Assembly: GCF_029871245.1 (NCBI RefSeq)
Contig: NZ_SSON01000070.1
Location: 186,001-250,000 of the forward strand
From: Pseudomonas sp. BN102
Lineage (GTDB): Bacteria; Pseudomonadota; Gammaproteobacteria; Pseudomonadales; Pseudomonadaceae
Direction of reading: 5' to 3'
Length of the DNA: 64,000 nt
Shown here: in pieces, positions 51,268-62,132 of the stretch
How positions within the stretch are numbered: the stretch's first letter is position 1
Layout of the letters: the number at the start of each line of letters is the position of its first letter
Notes under the pieces: model-generated
The model's database searches: none
Told to the model about the DNA's origin: nothing
The model's input: only the letters and a program-made list of their open reading frames with translations
Position numbers and translations under genes: made by a program

Positions 51268-52449
51268 GTGAATACTGTATTTGTAGCTCACCCCGGATTG
51301 CAGCATTCGCATCAGCTGGCTCTTGCGCTACATGAAGGCGGTCTATTGAGTAAGTTCTATTCGGGCGTGCCGATCTTGTCCGAAGGTGAATGCCTTCCCT
51401 GGTGGCTGCCCGAGATGTATGGAGCCAGAATAAAGCGTGTAAACATTCCCAAAGCAGCCAGGTGCCATCCATTGAGATTTCAGGCACTTATCAGGGCAAA
51501 TAGATTCCTGCCTTCTGGCTTTTCGCGAAGCGACTACACACACAGAATATTTCACCTTTTCGATGCGTGGGCAGCAAAGCAGGTCTTGAAACTTAAGCCG
51601 CGTATAGTAGTAGGCTATGAGAATTCCAGCTCTAAAACATTTCTTGCCGCGAAGTCGATTGGGGCTTACTGCGTTCTGGATGCGTCGTCCTTGCATCACA
51701 AGTCTATTGCCAGTTTGTTGAATTTTCCAAATACAAATTATTTGTCCGAGATCGTAAGGCGCAAGGAGGCGGAGGTCGAATCGTCTGACTTGATAATCAC
51801 CTGCTCCCCCTGGGCAAGGGAAAGTTTCATAGAAAATGGGGTTCCTGCGGATAAAGTAAGATCCATATTGCTTGGATCTGAGTTGCCTAAAGGGATCCCG
51901 GCATGGAAAAAGGGCAAGGGGCCTGTCAGGTTCATATTTGCAGGCGGTATAAGGCATCTGAAGTCGATCGATATAATTCTCGATGCCTTCAACAGGCTAT
52001 ATGAAGAGGGGTTCAGGTATAGTTTGACGTTTGTCGGGGGAGGGGGGGATGCTGATTTGCTGGGAAGAATACAGAAGACTCCACTTGCTTCTCGGCATAA
52101 GAACCTACCCCAACCAGCACTCTACTCCAGGTTCGCTGACTCGGACTGCCTCCTGCTTCCATCAAGATTTGACTCGTTCGGCATGGTCGTTGCCGAAGCC
52201 ATGGCCTGTGGAACCCCGGCAATCGTATCTACGAATACCGGTTCAAAGTCAATAATCGAAAAATTTCCAGGGAGTGGTTGGATCGTTGAACCTACAGTTG
52301 ATTCGCTATACGAAAAATTACGGGAATTATTGATAGACCCGGAGATCCTTTATTGCGCCAGAGCCCGCGCCTTGGAAGCGTCAGGTTGCTTCACATGGCA
52401 AGCCTATCGCGCGAGGGTGAGAGAAACCTTTAAGGAGATATTTCCTTGA
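51268..52449 (+). CDS. GT4 family glycosyltransferase
   Basis: A 393-residue GT-B transferase starting NTVFVAHPGLQHSHQLAL. The donor domain has FIFAGGIRHLKS near 225-236 and the EX7E segment FDSFGMVVAEAMACGTPAIV near 298-317. The start is GTG 51268, with GGTGA upstream; an ATG at 51258 runs into a stop. It is coupled to the wzy gene by an overlapping TTGA. Sugar specificity is unknown. Confidence 0.87.
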   Translation: MNTVFVAHPGLQHSHQLALALHEGGLLSKFYSGVPILSEGECLPWWLPEMYGARIKRVNIPKAARCHPLRFQALIRANRFLPSGFSRSDYTHRIFHLFDAWAAKQVLKLKPRIVVGYENSSSKTFLAAKSIGAYCVLDASSLHHKSIASLLNFPNTNYLSEIVRRKEAEVESSDLIITCSPWARESFIENGVPADKVRSILLGSELPKGIPAWKKGKGPVRFIFAGGIRHLKSIDIILDAFNRLYEEGFRYSLTFVGGGGDADLLGRIQKTPLASRHKNLPQPALYSRFADSDCLLLPSRFDSFGMVVAEAMACGTPAIVSTNTGSKSIIEKFPGSGWIVEPTVDSLYEKLRELLIDPEILYCARARALEASGCFTWQAYRARVRETFKEIFP

Positions 52450-53798
52450 AAACGTATCTGCTCCCTGACGTCAAGCTCAGTGAGAACATCGCGCAAAAAA
52501 CCAATGTCAGGATCAGTCACAACGGAAAAATATTCATATCTGTACTTCTTATCGCGATTTTCGAAGGTGCCATTCGGAAGTGGCTGTCATCTTCATTGAC
52601 GTTGCCGTTGGTTCTGATTCGTGATCTTCTTGCGCTGTACCTGATAATAAATGCGATAAGGCATGGCAGCCTGAAAGGTAAAGGCCAAAGTCTGAAGGTG
52701 CTTTTCTATTGCTCTTTCTTCTTGGTCTTATGGGGGTTGTTGCAGCTTATGCTGGGTGAGAATAATTTTCCCATATTCTTATTCGGTGTGCGGTTCTGGC
52801 TGCTGTATCTATGGTTTGGTTACTTCGCCTCGTTGACGCTAAGCGAGTATGACTACCAAAGAACGGCCTATTTCCTGGTCGTGGCCTTGATCGCCATGAC
52901 GCCACTTGTGGTGCTCCAGCATTTTTCACCGCCGACATCGTTCATAAATACCCAGGTGGATAGTGAAGAGGGTAATGTCTTTCTTGTGATTGCCGGTGTG
53001 GTCAGAACAACGGGGACCTTCAGTTTTACACTTGGGTATACAATCTTCCTGGCGCTCGTAACCCCTTTTGTATTGTCATTGTTGGCCGCCGCCAAGAATA
53101 CTAGAAAGGATAAATTGATACTTGCTCTTTCGGTTTCATCCTTGATCATATGTACTCTTGTCAGCGGCTCCAGGTCAGCCATAATCTATTTGCTCGGCAT
53201 GTTTGCTGTGTACTCTCTGTTTGCTGTTGTGTTCGTTAGAGGTTCACAAAAAGTCTACGTTCTGTTCGCTGTCATAGCAGCCGTTCTGGCGGGTTTATTC
53301 ATATCCACAGTTTTTGAAGGGGCCTTGAGTGCCACGCAAGAGCGATTCAGCGAAGCCTCTCTGCAGGAAAACATAATAGAAAGGGTGTTGACTATTTTCC
53401 TTGGTGAGTCTGTCGCTCTCGAGAGATTTTCCTGGCTGGGCTATGGAATTGGTTTTGGATCGAATCTGGCAGCTTTCTTTCAGTCCGGGGAAAGGATGTT
53501 CATGCTTACAGAGACAGAAACCGGAAGAATCATAATGGAGGGTGGACTCCTTGGATTCGCATATATTTTTCTGAAGATGGCGGTTATATTTTATCTTGCC
53601 AGAAAAGCGTTTCGCGCTGCCAGGGAAAACAAGTCCATCTGCTGCGTATTGATGGTTGTCGCGTTTAGTCTGGCGTTATTGATCTGGTCGGCGATTGGCC
53701 AATTAACCGCAAATGTATTTCTCGGGATCATGTTTGGATTGACTCTACTTTCCATAAAGTATCCCAAGGTCTCGCTGCTTTCTTTAGCTCGGCCCTGA
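52446..53798 (+). CDS. wzy: Wzy-like polysaccharide polymerase (system 2)
   Basis: A 450-residue membrane protein with about ten to twelve hydrophobic segments and a long periplasmic loop (about 290-360, including ATQERFSEASLQEN and FSWLGYGIGFG), typical of the O-antigen ligase/polymerase superfamily. It is probably the Wzy of system 2. The start is TTG 52446: AAGGAGAT lies six bases upstream, and the codon overlaps the previous stop as TTGA. Confidence 0.8.
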   Translation: MKTYLLPDVKLSENIAQKTNVRISHNGKIFISVLLIAIFEGAIRKWLSSSLTLPLVLIRDLLALYLIINAIRHGSLKGKGQSLKVLFYCSFFLVLWGLLQLMLGENNFPIFLFGVRFWLLYLWFGYFASLTLSEYDYQRTAYFLVVALIAMTPLVVLQHFSPPTSFINTQVDSEEGNVFLVIAGVVRTTGTFSFTLGYTIFLALVTPFVLSLLAAAKNTRKDKLILALSVSSLIICTLVSGSRSAIIYLLGMFAVYSLFAVVFVRGSQKVYVLFAVIAAVLAGLFISTVFEGALSATQERFSEASLQENIIERVLTIFLGESVALERFSWLGYGIGFGSNLAAFFQSGERMFMLTETETGRIIMEGGLLGFAYIFLKMAVIFYLARKAFRAARENKSICCVLMVVAFSLALLIWSAIGQLTANVFLGIMFGLTLLSIKYPKVSLLSLARP

Positions 53799-53941
53799 TC
53801 CGCTGGCTGAGTGATTCAAGTTGCAATGGGAGAGTCTGCATAAGACTTTCCGAATCCGATCCAATACATGCATTTCCATTATTCCCATGGCCCGATGGTG
53901 CATTTGTACTTGGCGATGCCATAGTTCTATGGAGCGCAACT

Positions 53942-55120
53942 GTGAACCAGCTTTCAGTAATCAGTCGGGAATTGAAGATTCTCAGGGTCATCCCATCAAT
54001 AAACCCCGAGCGTGGCGGGCCAATGGAGGCTGCGTGCAAGATTGACGAGGTGCTGATTCAGTCAGGTCATCAAGTTGAAGTGGTTTGCCTGGATGAACCT
54101 AACAAGTCGTTTCTGAAATCTTACCCTGCGAAAGTGCATGCGCTCGGTCCATCTCGCCTTGGCTATTGCTATAACTCGCGCCTTGTTCCTTGGCTTAGAA
54201 AGAATAAGCAAAATTATGATGTGATAATCGTCAATGGTATCTGGCAATACCATAGCTTTGCCGTGAGGAAGGCCGTGGCAGGAAGCAATATCCCCTACTA
54301 TGTGTTCACCCACGGCATGCTGGACCCCTGGTTCAAGCATACCTATCCGCTCAAACATATTAAGAAGTGGCTGTATTGGCCCTGGGCCGAGTACCGGGTG
54401 CTGCGCGATGCTCGTGCCGTGATCTTCACTTGTGAAGAGGAACGACTCCTGGCCCGCCAATCGTTCTGGCTTTATCGAGTAACCGAAGCCGTCACGGCTT
54501 ATGGCACGTCCAACCCGCCATGTAACGCAGATGATCTGAAACAAGAGTTTTTAGCCACTCACCCAGAACTGCAAGGTAAGCGCATCGTTCTTTTCCTGAG
54601 CCGCATTCATGAGAAAAAAGGCTGCGACATGTTGCTCGAAGCCTTTGCCCGGATTGCGAGCCAGGACGAGCGCCTGCATCTGGTGATGGGGGGACCGGAC
54701 CAGACTGGGCTGGCTACTGCACTGAAAACACAGGCCCAACGTTTGGGCATCGACGGGCGCATTACCTGGCCCGGCATGCTGCGGGGTAACGCCAAGTGGT
54801 CGGCATTCTACGCCGCCGAGGTGTTCTGCCTGCCTTCCCATCAGGAGAATTTCGGCATCGTCGTAGCCGAGGCGCTGGCCTGCGGCACACCCGTACTTAT
54901 CAGTAACAAGGTCAACATCTGGCGTGAAATCGAAATGGATGAGACCGGTTTCGTAGATGAAGACACGGTTGAAGGAACGGTACGAAATCTACAGCGCTGG
55001 TTGACAATGGATCACGATGCTTATACCCGGATGAGCGATCGCGCAAAAGAATCCTTTATCCAAAGGTTCCATATCAGGCGCGCTGCCGAGCGACTGCTTG
55101 AAATCATTCGGGGGCCTTGA
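53942..55120 (+). CDS. GT4 family glycosyltransferase
   Basis: A 392-residue GT-B transferase. The acceptor domain begins LKILRVIPSINPERGGPMEAAC; the donor domain has VLFLSRIHEKKGCD near 200-213 and EX7E in HQENFGIVVAEALACGTPV. It resembles capsule and LPS transferases that act on mannose or glucose acceptors, but specificity cannot be assigned. Start is GTG 53942. A 143-base gap separates it from wzy. Codon use becomes more GC-rich toward its 3' half. Confidence 0.87.
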   Translation: MNQLSVISRELKILRVIPSINPERGGPMEAACKIDEVLIQSGHQVEVVCLDEPNKSFLKSYPAKVHALGPSRLGYCYNSRLVPWLRKNKQNYDVIIVNGIWQYHSFAVRKAVAGSNIPYYVFTHGMLDPWFKHTYPLKHIKKWLYWPWAEYRVLRDARAVIFTCEEERLLARQSFWLYRVTEAVTAYGTSNPPCNADDLKQEFLATHPELQGKRIVLFLSRIHEKKGCDMLLEAFARIASQDERLHLVMGGPDQTGLATALKTQAQRLGIDGRITWPGMLRGNAKWSAFYAAEVFCLPSHQENFGIVVAEALACGTPVLISNKVNIWREIEMDETGFVDEDTVEGTVRNLQRWLTMDHDAYTRMSDRAKESFIQRFHIRRAAERLLEIIRGP

Positions 55121-55122
55121 AA

Positions 55123-55680
55123 ATGATCATTCAAGGAAATGACTCATATACAGCAGCTTCCTTTTCCTTGGGTCATCGAATCCGTAGACAGGTATGGAAC
55201 TCGGTTTGGCTGCTGCTTTTTCGCCCTAGCCCACGCCCGCTCCACATGTGGCGTGCGTTCCTGTTGAGGATATTTGGCGCAAAACTTGGAAAGGGTATTC
55301 ACGTTTATCCGGCCGCTAAGATCTGGGCGCCTTGGAACCTTGAACTTGGTGATCATGTAGGAATTGCCGATGGTGCGACAATCTACAATATGGATTTGAT
55401 CAAGGTTGGTCGTTACAGCGTGATATCCCAAGGAGCGCATCTTTGTGGTGGCTCTCACGACTACAACAGCAGGAATTTCCAGCTATACGCCAGGCCAATA
55501 GTCATTGGCGAACATGTCTGGATTTGTGCGGAGGCGTTCGTATCCCTGGGTGTGTCCATTCCTGATGGTGTTGTCGTCGGCGCGAGATCTCTTGTCTCGA
55601 AAAGTATCACCGAACCCTGGACAGTCCATGCTGGATTTCCGGCCAAAAAGATCAGTATCCGCACCAGGAACGATCGATGA
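55123..55680 (+). CDS. WcaF-like acetyltransferase
   Basis: A 185-residue hexapeptide-repeat acyltransferase of the WcaF/NodL group. It has WRAFLLRIFGAKLGKG near 43-58, LGDHVGIADGA, the catalytic His in GGSHDY, and GEHVWICAEAFVSLGVSI. It probably O-acetylates fucose or another sugar of the system 2 repeat. ATG 55123 was chosen because GGGGG lies at normal distance; TTG 55117, overlapping the previous stop, is the alternative. It overlaps the GT2 gene by four bases. Confidence 0.88.
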   Translation: MIIQGNDSYTAASFSLGHRIRRQVWNSVWLLLFRPSPRPLHMWRAFLLRIFGAKLGKGIHVYPAAKIWAPWNLELGDHVGIADGATIYNMDLIKVGRYSVISQGAHLCGGSHDYNSRNFQLYARPIVIGEHVWICAEAFVSLGVSIPDGVVVGARSLVSKSITEPWTVHAGFPAKKISIRTRNDR

Positions 55681-56636
55681 ATACTTATCGTTCGAGCGAA
55701 GATGAGACTTCAATTTCAGTAGTTATCCTGACTTTCAATGAAGAAATTCACATAGGGCGCGCGATAAAGTCTGTTTCAGCTATTTCCAGCGAAGTTTTTG
55801 TGATCGACTCATTTTCGAATGACAAGACCGTGGAAATCGCCAAATCCCTCGGTGCATTCGTTCTGCAAAATAAATTCGTGAATCAGGCCAGGCAATTCCA
55901 ATGGGCCATGGATAACGCTCCTATTACAGGGAACTGGATCATGCGCCTGGATGCCGACGAAATTATCGAGCCGGATCTGGCCGAGGAAATAACAAGAAAG
56001 GTTCCAAACCTTTCAAAGGATGTTGTTGGTATAAACCTGAAACGCAAGCACATTTTCATGGGGCGCTGGGTCAGGCATGGCGGGCGTTACCCTCTGCTGA
56101 TGCTGCGTATTTGGCGCAATGGTCACGGTCGAGTTGAAGACCGCTTGATGGACGAGCATATAGTTGTCTGGGGCGGAAATACGGTGACGTTTGAAGGTGG
56201 TTTCGCTGACCACAACCTGCATGACCTCACGTTCTTTTCCGAGAAGCACAACAATTACGCCACCCGCGAAGCTATCGAGATCTTGAATCAGAGACTTCGC
56301 CTCTTCTCGCGTGACCAGGCGGTTAACCGGGAGAGTACCTGCTTGCAGGTATCGACCAAGCGCCTGATAAAGGAGCGAGTTTACAACCGAATGCCTTTCA
56401 CCTTGAGCGCCATGCTTTATTTTTTCTGGCGTTATATTTTTCAGCTCGGGTTCCTCGATGGCCGTTCCGGCCTGGTTTATCACTTCCTGCAAGGCTATTG
56501 GTACCGCTTCCTGGTCGGCGCCAAGGTGATGGAGCTTGAAAGTGCCATCGTGCATCTTTCAGACAAGGATCAGATAGTCGAAGAGCTGTCTCGTCTAACC
56601 GGGCATTGTTTATCGAGTTTTAAAGACAAGAAGTAG
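55677..56636 (+). CDS. GT2 family glycosyltransferase
   Basis: A 319-residue GT-A transferase. SVVILTFNEEIHIGRA (about 14-29) is the nucleotide-binding opening, DSFSNDKT (about 44-51) the first acidic motif and RLDADEI the DXD metal site. The C-terminal segment MLYFFWRYIFQLGFLDG is hydrophobic and likely membrane-bound. Such proteins resemble WcaE/KdtX-type transferases. It begins in the stop codon of the acetyltransferase and is the last gene of the AT-richer segment. Confidence 0.88.
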   Translation: MNTYRSSEDETSISVVILTFNEEIHIGRAIKSVSAISSEVFVIDSFSNDKTVEIAKSLGAFVLQNKFVNQARQFQWAMDNAPITGNWIMRLDADEIIEPDLAEEITRKVPNLSKDVVGINLKRKHIFMGRWVRHGGRYPLLMLRIWRNGHGRVEDRLMDEHIVVWGGNTVTFEGGFADHNLHDLTFFSEKHNNYATREAIEILNQRLRLFSRDQAVNRESTCLQVSTKRLIKERVYNRMPFTLSAMLYFFWRYIFQLGFLDGRSGLVYHFLQGYWYRFLVGAKVMELESAIVHLSDKDQIVEELSRLTGHCLSSFKDKK

Positions 56637-56708
56637 GTCGCTGAGTTCAGCCTTAATTGTCTTGCAGATATATCCCATCCACTATAAGCAAACCATACGG
56701 ATAGCGAT

Positions 56709-57830
56709 ATGATTAAACGTGCCCTCATCACCGGTATCACCGGCCAGGACGGTTCCTATCTCGCAGAGTTCTTGCTGGAGAAGGGATATGAAGTTCATGG
56801 CATAAAGCGTCGTGCTTCCTCGTTTAACACCCAGCGTGTGGATCATATCTATCAGGCCCCGCACGTCGATAATCGAAACTTCGTGCTGCATTACGGCGAT
56901 CTGACTGACTCATCCAGCCTCACTCGTATTATTCAGGAAGTTCAGCCTGATGAAGTCTATAACCTTGGCGCACAGTCCCACGTAGCCGTGAGCTTTGAGG
57001 CGCCGGAATATACGGCGGATGTGGATGCGATGGGGCCGATGCGAATTCTTGAAGCTATCCGTCTGCTGGGTCTGACGAAGAAGACTCGCTTCTATCAGGC
57101 GTCCACTTCGGAACTCTTCGGGCTGGTGCAGGAAATCCCGCAAAGGGAAACGACTCCGTTCTACCCACGCTCGCCTTATGCAGCGGCGAAGCTCTACGCC
57201 TACTGGATAACGGTCAATTACCGGGAAGCCTATGGCATGTATGCGTGCAACGGCATCCTGTTCAACCATGAGTCGCCGCGCCGCGGGGAAACCTTCGTGA
57301 CGCGCAAGATCACCCGCGGTCTGGCCAACATTGCCCAGGGCCTGGAACAGTGCCTGTACCTGGGCAACATGAATGCGTTGCGTGACTGGGGACACGCCAA
57401 GGACTACGTCCGCATGCAGTGGATGATGTTGCAGCAGGAGCAGCCGGATGACTTTGTGATCGCCACAGGTGTGCAGTATTCGGTTCGAGATTTCATTCGC
57501 TGGTCAGCTGCGGAGTTGGGGCTCACCTTGCGCTTTGAAGGCGAAGGTGTGGATGAAATGGCCATTGTCGAACGCATCGAGGGCGACAAGGCACCAGCGC
57601 TGAAAAGCGGCGATGTCATTGTCCGCGTCGACACTCGCTACTTCCGTCCAACGGAAGTGGAAACCTTGCTCGGCGATCCCGCCAAGGCCAGGCAGAAGCT
57701 GGGCTGGGTGCCGGAGATCCCTGTGCAGGCAATTTGCGCAGAGATGGTCCGCGAAGACCTCAAGGTCGCGCAGCGTCACGCGCTCCTCAAACAGCACGGC
57801 CATGAAGTGCCGGTAGCGGTGGAGAACTGA
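56709..57830 (+). CDS. gmd: GDP-mannose 4,6-dehydratase
   Basis: Gmd converts GDP-mannose to GDP-4-keto-6-deoxymannose, the first step to GDP-L-fucose. The 373-residue protein has the NADP loop GITGQDG at 9-15, RRASSFNT near 35-42, STSELFG near 132-138, and Tyr157/Lys161. The gene order gmd-fcl-wcaI-wcaH-manC resembles the colanic-acid cluster of E. coli. fcl follows after two bases. Confidence 0.96.
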   Translation: MIKRALITGITGQDGSYLAEFLLEKGYEVHGIKRRASSFNTQRVDHIYQAPHVDNRNFVLHYGDLTDSSSLTRIIQEVQPDEVYNLGAQSHVAVSFEAPEYTADVDAMGPMRILEAIRLLGLTKKTRFYQASTSELFGLVQEIPQRETTPFYPRSPYAAAKLYAYWITVNYREAYGMYACNGILFNHESPRRGETFVTRKITRGLANIAQGLEQCLYLGNMNALRDWGHAKDYVRMQWMMLQQEQPDDFVIATGVQYSVRDFIRWSAAELGLTLRFEGEGVDEMAIVERIEGDKAPALKSGDVIVRVDTRYFRPTEVETLLGDPAKARQKLGWVPEIPVQAICAEMVREDLKVAQRHALLKQHGHEVPVAVEN

Positions 57831-57832
57831 GC

Positions 57833-58810
57833 GTGGCACGACATCTGGACCAGACTGTGTTCGTCGCCGGCCACCGCGGTATGGTGGGCTCGGCCATCGT
57901 CCGGCGCCTCAGGGCGCTGGGTTACGCCAACATTCTCACTGCCGCCCATGACGAGCTGGACCTGCTCGATCAGGCCGCCGTGCAAGCGTTCTTCAAGCAC
58001 AACCAGATTGATCAGGTGTATCTGGCCGCTGCCAAGGTGGGCGGGATTCATGCCAACAACACCTATCCGGCGGACTTCATCTACCAGAACCTGATGATCG
58101 AAGCCAACGTCATCCAGGCCTCCCATCAGGCCGGCGTCCAGAAGCTGCTGTTCCTCGGCTCCTCCTGCATCTATCCCAAGCATGCTGAGCAGCCGATGCG
58201 TGAAGAGGTCTTGCTCACGGGCATTCTCGAGCCCACCAACGAGCCTTACGCCATCGCCAAGATCGCCGGGATCAAGCTGTGCGAAAGCTATAACCGTCAG
58301 CATGGCCGCGACTACCGCAGCGTGATGCCGACCAACCTGTATGGCCCCCACGACAACTTCCACCCGGAGAACAGCCATGTGATCCCGGCACTGCTCCGCC
58401 GTTTTCACGAGGCGGTGCAGCGGGGTGACGAAAGCGTGGTGATCTGGGGGAGTGGCAAGCCGATGCGCGAGTTCCTGCATGTGGACGACATGGCAGCCGC
58501 CAGTGTGCATGTGATGGAGCTCGATCGTGCTACCTATCAGGCCACTACCCAGCCGATGCTCTCACATATCAACGTGGGTACCGGTGTGGACTGCACTATT
58601 CGCGAACTGGCGGAAACCATTGCCAAGGTCACGGGATTCACCGGCCAGTTGAGCTTCGATCCCAGCAAGCCGGACGGTACCCCTCGCAAGCTGATGGATG
58701 TGGCAAGGCTCAAGGCGCTGGGTTGGCAAGCCAGTATCGGCTTGGAGGAAGGCCTGCGCGATGCCTATGGCTGGTACGTCGAGGCGCTCGACCGGACGAG
58801 GGCGCTCTGA
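57833..58810 (+). CDS. fcl: GDP-L-fucose synthase
   Basis: Fcl (WcaG) epimerises and reduces GDP-4-keto-6-deoxymannose to GDP-L-fucose. At 325 residues it is normal. The NADP loop is GHRGMVG at 13-19, and the catalytic pair is Tyr139/Lys143 in EPYAIAK; SSCIYPK is also present. Start is GTG 57833. Its stop overlaps the wcaI-like start (TGATG). Confidence 0.96.
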   Translation: MARHLDQTVFVAGHRGMVGSAIVRRLRALGYANILTAAHDELDLLDQAAVQAFFKHNQIDQVYLAAAKVGGIHANNTYPADFIYQNLMIEANVIQASHQAGVQKLLFLGSSCIYPKHAEQPMREEVLLTGILEPTNEPYAIAKIAGIKLCESYNRQHGRDYRSVMPTNLYGPHDNFHPENSHVIPALLRRFHEAVQRGDESVVIWGSGKPMREFLHVDDMAAASVHVMELDRATYQATTQPMLSHINVGTGVDCTIRELAETIAKVTGFTGQLSFDPSKPDGTPRKLMDVARLKALGWQASIGLEEGLRDAYGWYVEALDRTRAL

Positions 58811-60033
58811 TGAAAATCCTCCTGTATGGCATCAACTACAGTCCCGAGCTGACCGGCATAGGCAAGTACAGCGGCGAGATGGCGCGCTGGTTGGCGGCCC
58901 ACGAGCATGAGGTAAGGGTCGTGACGGCGCCGCCCTATTACCCGCAGTGGAAGGTCTGGCAGGGATTTCCTGCCTGGCGCTTCAACAGGTGCGTCGAGGA
59001 TGGCGTGACCGTCATCCGTTGCCCGCTTTACGTGCCATCCAGGCCCAGCCCCCTTAAACGCATCGTGCACCTTGCCAGTTTTTCCCTGTCTTCGTCCCTG
59101 GCGATTCTCAGCCTGCTGCGCTGGAAGCCAGAGCTCGTCATCCTGGAAGTACCGACCATGTTCTGCGCACCCCAGGCGCTACTGTTGGCAAAGCTGACGA
59201 AGGCAAGGTCCGTGCTGCATATCCAGGACTACGAGGTGGATGCGCTGTTCGGTCTGGGGCTTGCCAGAAGCAGCGCGCTCAAGCGCTTCGCCAGTGCAGT
59301 CGAAAGGGTTGTCCTGCGGGCATTCGACCGGGTTTCCACCATTTCCAGCGGCATGCTGCAACGGGCCCGGCAGAAGGGCGTGGATCAGCAGCGTCTGCGC
59401 TTTTTCCCCAACTGGTCGGAAACGGCTCTATTTCGTGATGTACCTCGTTCCCTTGGCCTGTTGAGTCGCCTCGGCGTCGAGCCTGGCAAACGCGTTCTGC
59501 TCTATGCCGGCAACATCGGTGAAAAACAGGGCCTGGAGTCGGTAGTTGAAGCCGCCGGGCGCTTGCGGGAACGGGACGATCTGGTCTTCCTGATCGTGGG
59601 TGAGGGCGCCGGCAAGCTTCGTCTGATGGAATCGGTGCAGTTCAAAGGCCTGAGCAATGTGCTGTTCGCACCGCTGCAGCCCTGCGAGGAGCTACCGGCA
59701 TTACTCGCCTCTGCGGATTGCCATCTGGTCATACAGAAGCGCGGTGCGGCCGATGCCGTACTGCCTTCCAAGCTGACCAATATCCTGGCGGTGGGCGGCA
59801 ATGCGGTGATTACCGCTGACCCCGATACCAGCCTCGGCTTGCTGTGCCGCGAGTATCCGGGAATTGCGACCTTGGTCGAGCCGGAGTCGGTGGATGCCCT
59901 GGTCCAGGGGATCGAACGCACCTTGGCAATGCCTCTTCCCAACCGGATCGCAACTGGCTACGCCCGTGATTTCCTCGACAAAGAGCAGGTTCTGGCGCGT
60001 TTTCTGGCTGAGGTCGGAGACGAATGTGGCTGA
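58810..60033 (+). CDS. wcaI: WcaI-type glycosyltransferase (GT4)
   Basis: A 407-residue GT4 enzyme matching WcaI of the colanic-acid pathway: [21 protein letters not shown] at the N-terminus (split as [11 protein letters not shown] and PELTGIGKYS), APPYYPQW, HIQDYEVDALF, NWSETALF and YAGNIGEKQGLE. WcaI is thought to add fucose. The start at 58810 gives the conserved N-terminus and overlaps the fcl stop; a start at 58723 would lie inside fcl. Confidence 0.9.
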   Translation: MKILLYGINYSPELTGIGKYSGEMARWLAAHEHEVRVVTAPPYYPQWKVWQGFPAWRFNRCVEDGVTVIRCPLYVPSRPSPLKRIVHLASFSLSSSLAILSLLRWKPELVILEVPTMFCAPQALLLAKLTKARSVLHIQDYEVDALFGLGLARSSALKRFASAVERVVLRAFDRVSTISSGMLQRARQKGVDQQRLRFFPNWSETALFRDVPRSLGLLSRLGVEPGKRVLLYAGNIGEKQGLESVVEAAGRLRERDDLVFLIVGEGAGKLRLMESVQFKGLSNVLFAPLQPCEELPALLASADCHLVIQKRGAADAVLPSKLTNILAVGGNAVITADPDTSLGLLCREYPGIATLVEPESVDALVQGIERTLAMPLPNRIATGYARDFLDKEQVLARFLAEVGDECG

Positions 60034-60494
60034 GTAACCAATCCTTTCGCACCGTGGTGGCTCTGACTCCGCTGGTGTCCATCGACCTGGTGGTGCAGAA
60101 CGCCGAGGGAGCCATTCTCCTGGGGCAGCGGCTGAACCGCCCGGCCCAGGGATATTGGTTCGTACCCGGGGGCCGAATTCTTAAGAACGAGAGCCTCGAT
60201 GCCGCGTTCCGAAGACTGACCCTGGACGAGTTGGGGCAGGCTTTCGAGCGACACCACGCACGTTTGCTGGGTGTCTATGAGCACTTCTACAGCGATAGCG
60301 TGTTTGGTGATACGCAAGCCAACCCTGACACCCATTATGTCGTGCTGGGTTACCAGCTCCTTTTACGCCCCTCCATGACGCTCATACCCCCTGCCGCCCA
60401 GCATGGCTGCTTCCGCTGGTGGCGCGTGGCCGAGATGCAGGCCAGCCCCGAGGTGCATGACAACACCCGCGCCTATCTGGATGCCCTGCAATAG
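60024..60494 (+). CDS. wcaH: GDP-mannose mannosyl hydrolase (Nudix)
   Basis: A 156-residue Nudix protein of the Gmm/WcaH group, which hydrolyses GDP-mannose (and GDP-glucose) to GDP and the sugar. It has LLGQRLNRPAQGYWFVPGG and the atypical Nudix box GGRILKNESLDAAFRR, like E. coli Gmm, plus the Asn-Pro-Asp-His region NPDTHYVV. It would tune the GDP-mannose pool used by gmd. It overlaps wcaI by ten bases. Confidence 0.93.
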   Translation: MWLSNQSFRTVVALTPLVSIDLVVQNAEGAILLGQRLNRPAQGYWFVPGGRILKNESLDAAFRRLTLDELGQAFERHHARLLGVYEHFYSDSVFGDTQANPDTHYVVLGYQLLLRPSMTLIPPAAQHGCFRWWRVAEMQASPEVHDNTRAYLDALQ

Positions 60495-60524
60495 CACTTC
60501 CAACAGCTTGAGAGGACGCCCGAA

Positions 60525-61934
60525 ATGTTCCTACCGGTGATCATGGCCGGCGGTTCAGGCTCCCGCCTGTGGCCGTTGTCGCGCCAACTCAAACCGAAGC
60601 AGTTCTTGCCGTTGGCCGATGCCGGCCTTTCCATGCTGCAGGCCACCATCAAGCGCCTTGAGGGGCTCGATGCCGCTGTACCGCGGCTGATCTGCAACGA
60701 GCAGCACCGATTCCTCGCGGCAGAGCAATTGCGCCTGCTGGGTATGGAGAAGGCCAACATCCTGCTCGAACCTGTGGGCCGCAATACTGCGCCGGCCATT
60801 GCCCTGGCTGCCTTGCAGGCGTGCGCCGAGGCTGATGATCCGTTGCTGCTGGTGCTGGCGGCGGATCATCGGATCCGGGATGTGCCGGTTTTCCATGCGA
60901 GCATCCTGGCAGCCGTGCCGCTGGCAGCGGATGGCAAGCTGGTGACGTTCGGTATCGTCCCGACCCACCCGGAAACCGGCTACGGCTATATCGAGAAGGG
61001 TGAAGGCATCGGTGATACCGGTTTTGCGGTGAGCCGCTTTGTCGAAAAACCCAACTTGATCGACGCCCAGGAGTACCTGGCCAGCGGTAACTACCTCTGG
61101 AACAGCGGCATGTTCATGTTCCGTGCCAGCCGCTATCTGGATGAGTTGCAACGCTTCCGTCCTGACATTCTCGCGGCTTGTCGTTCGGCCCTGGAGGGGG
61201 CCTCAAGGGATATGCAGTTCACCCGCGTAGATCAGGCCGCCTTCGCTGCCTGCCCTGAAGACTCCATTGACTATGCGGTGATGGAGAAAACCGAGGATGC
61301 GGTAATGGTGCCGCTGGATGCGGGCTGGAGCGATATCGGCTCTTGGTCGGCGCTCTGGGATATCAGCGAGAAGGATGATCAAGGCAATGTCTTCAGGGGC
61401 GACGTCCTGCACCAGCGATCGAGTAATACCTTTGTGCATGCCGACAGCCGCCTGGTCGCAACCGTCGGGGTCGAAGACCTGGTCATTGTGGAAACCAAGG
61501 ATGCCGTACTGGTTGCGCACAAGGATCATGTGCAGGACGTGAAGAAGATCGTCGATCAGTTGAAGGGTTGCTCGCGACACGAACACCTCAACCACCGTGA
61601 GGTTTATCGTCCATGGGGCGTATATGACTCGATCGACAGAGGTCAACGTTACCAGGTCAAGCGAATTACCGTGCAGCCCGGCGCCAAGCTCTCGGTCCAG
61701 ATGCATCACCACCGCGCTGAACACTGGATCGTCGTTAGCGGTACGGCCAAGGTCACCAACGGAGACAACACCTACCTGGTGACGGAAAATCAGTCCACCT
61801 ACATCCCCGTTGGCCAGGTGCATGCGCTGGAAAATCCAGGCGTCATCCCGTTGGATCTGATCGAGGTGCAGTCGGGCTCCTATCTGGGCGAAGACGACAT
61901 CGTGCGATTCGAGGATAGGTACGGCCGGGAATGA
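60525..61934 (+). CDS. manC: mannose-1-phosphate guanylyltransferase / mannose-6-phosphate isomerase
   Basis: A bifunctional 469-residue enzyme. The N-terminal nucleotidyltransferase (1-280) has [13 protein letters not shown] at 8-20 and FVEKP, making GDP-mannose from mannose-1-phosphate and GTP. The C-terminal cupin (about 350-465) has [10 protein letters not shown] and the metal-binding [10 protein letters not shown], the isomerase part. It supplies gmd. Homologues include AlgA, WbpW and PslB. GAGAGGA lies eight bases upstream of the start. Confidence 0.95.
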   Translation: MFLPVIMAGGSGSRLWPLSRQLKPKQFLPLADAGLSMLQATIKRLEGLDAAVPRLICNEQHRFLAAEQLRLLGMEKANILLEPVGRNTAPAIALAALQACAEADDPLLLVLAADHRIRDVPVFHASILAAVPLAADGKLVTFGIVPTHPETGYGYIEKGEGIGDTGFAVSRFVEKPNLIDAQEYLASGNYLWNSGMFMFRASRYLDELQRFRPDILAACRSALEGASRDMQFTRVDQAAFAACPEDSIDYAVMEKTEDAVMVPLDAGWSDIGSWSALWDISEKDDQGNVFRGDVLHQRSSNTFVHADSRLVATVGVEDLVIVETKDAVLVAHKDHVQDVKKIVDQLKGCSRHEHLNHREVYRPWGVYDSIDRGQRYQVKRITVQPGAKLSVQMHHHRAEHWIVVSGTAKVTNGDNTYLVTENQSTYIPVGQVHALENPGVIPLDLIEVQSGSYLGEDDIVRFEDRYGRE

Positions 61935-62132
61935 CGCATCCGTACAGGCGGTTCTCCAAATTGCATTCGATTTGGTTGTTGCCTGAACTCCCCGTCGGCG
62001 TAAGCGGTTCGCAGTGATCGAGGTGCCGCCGCTCATTCCCTCGCGCCCGGATCGCTCGCTACATCCCGATTACAGGGAATCGATTCGCCCTTGCTTTCAC
62101 GCTCATTCGAAAACTTGAGAGTCCCAGTCCTC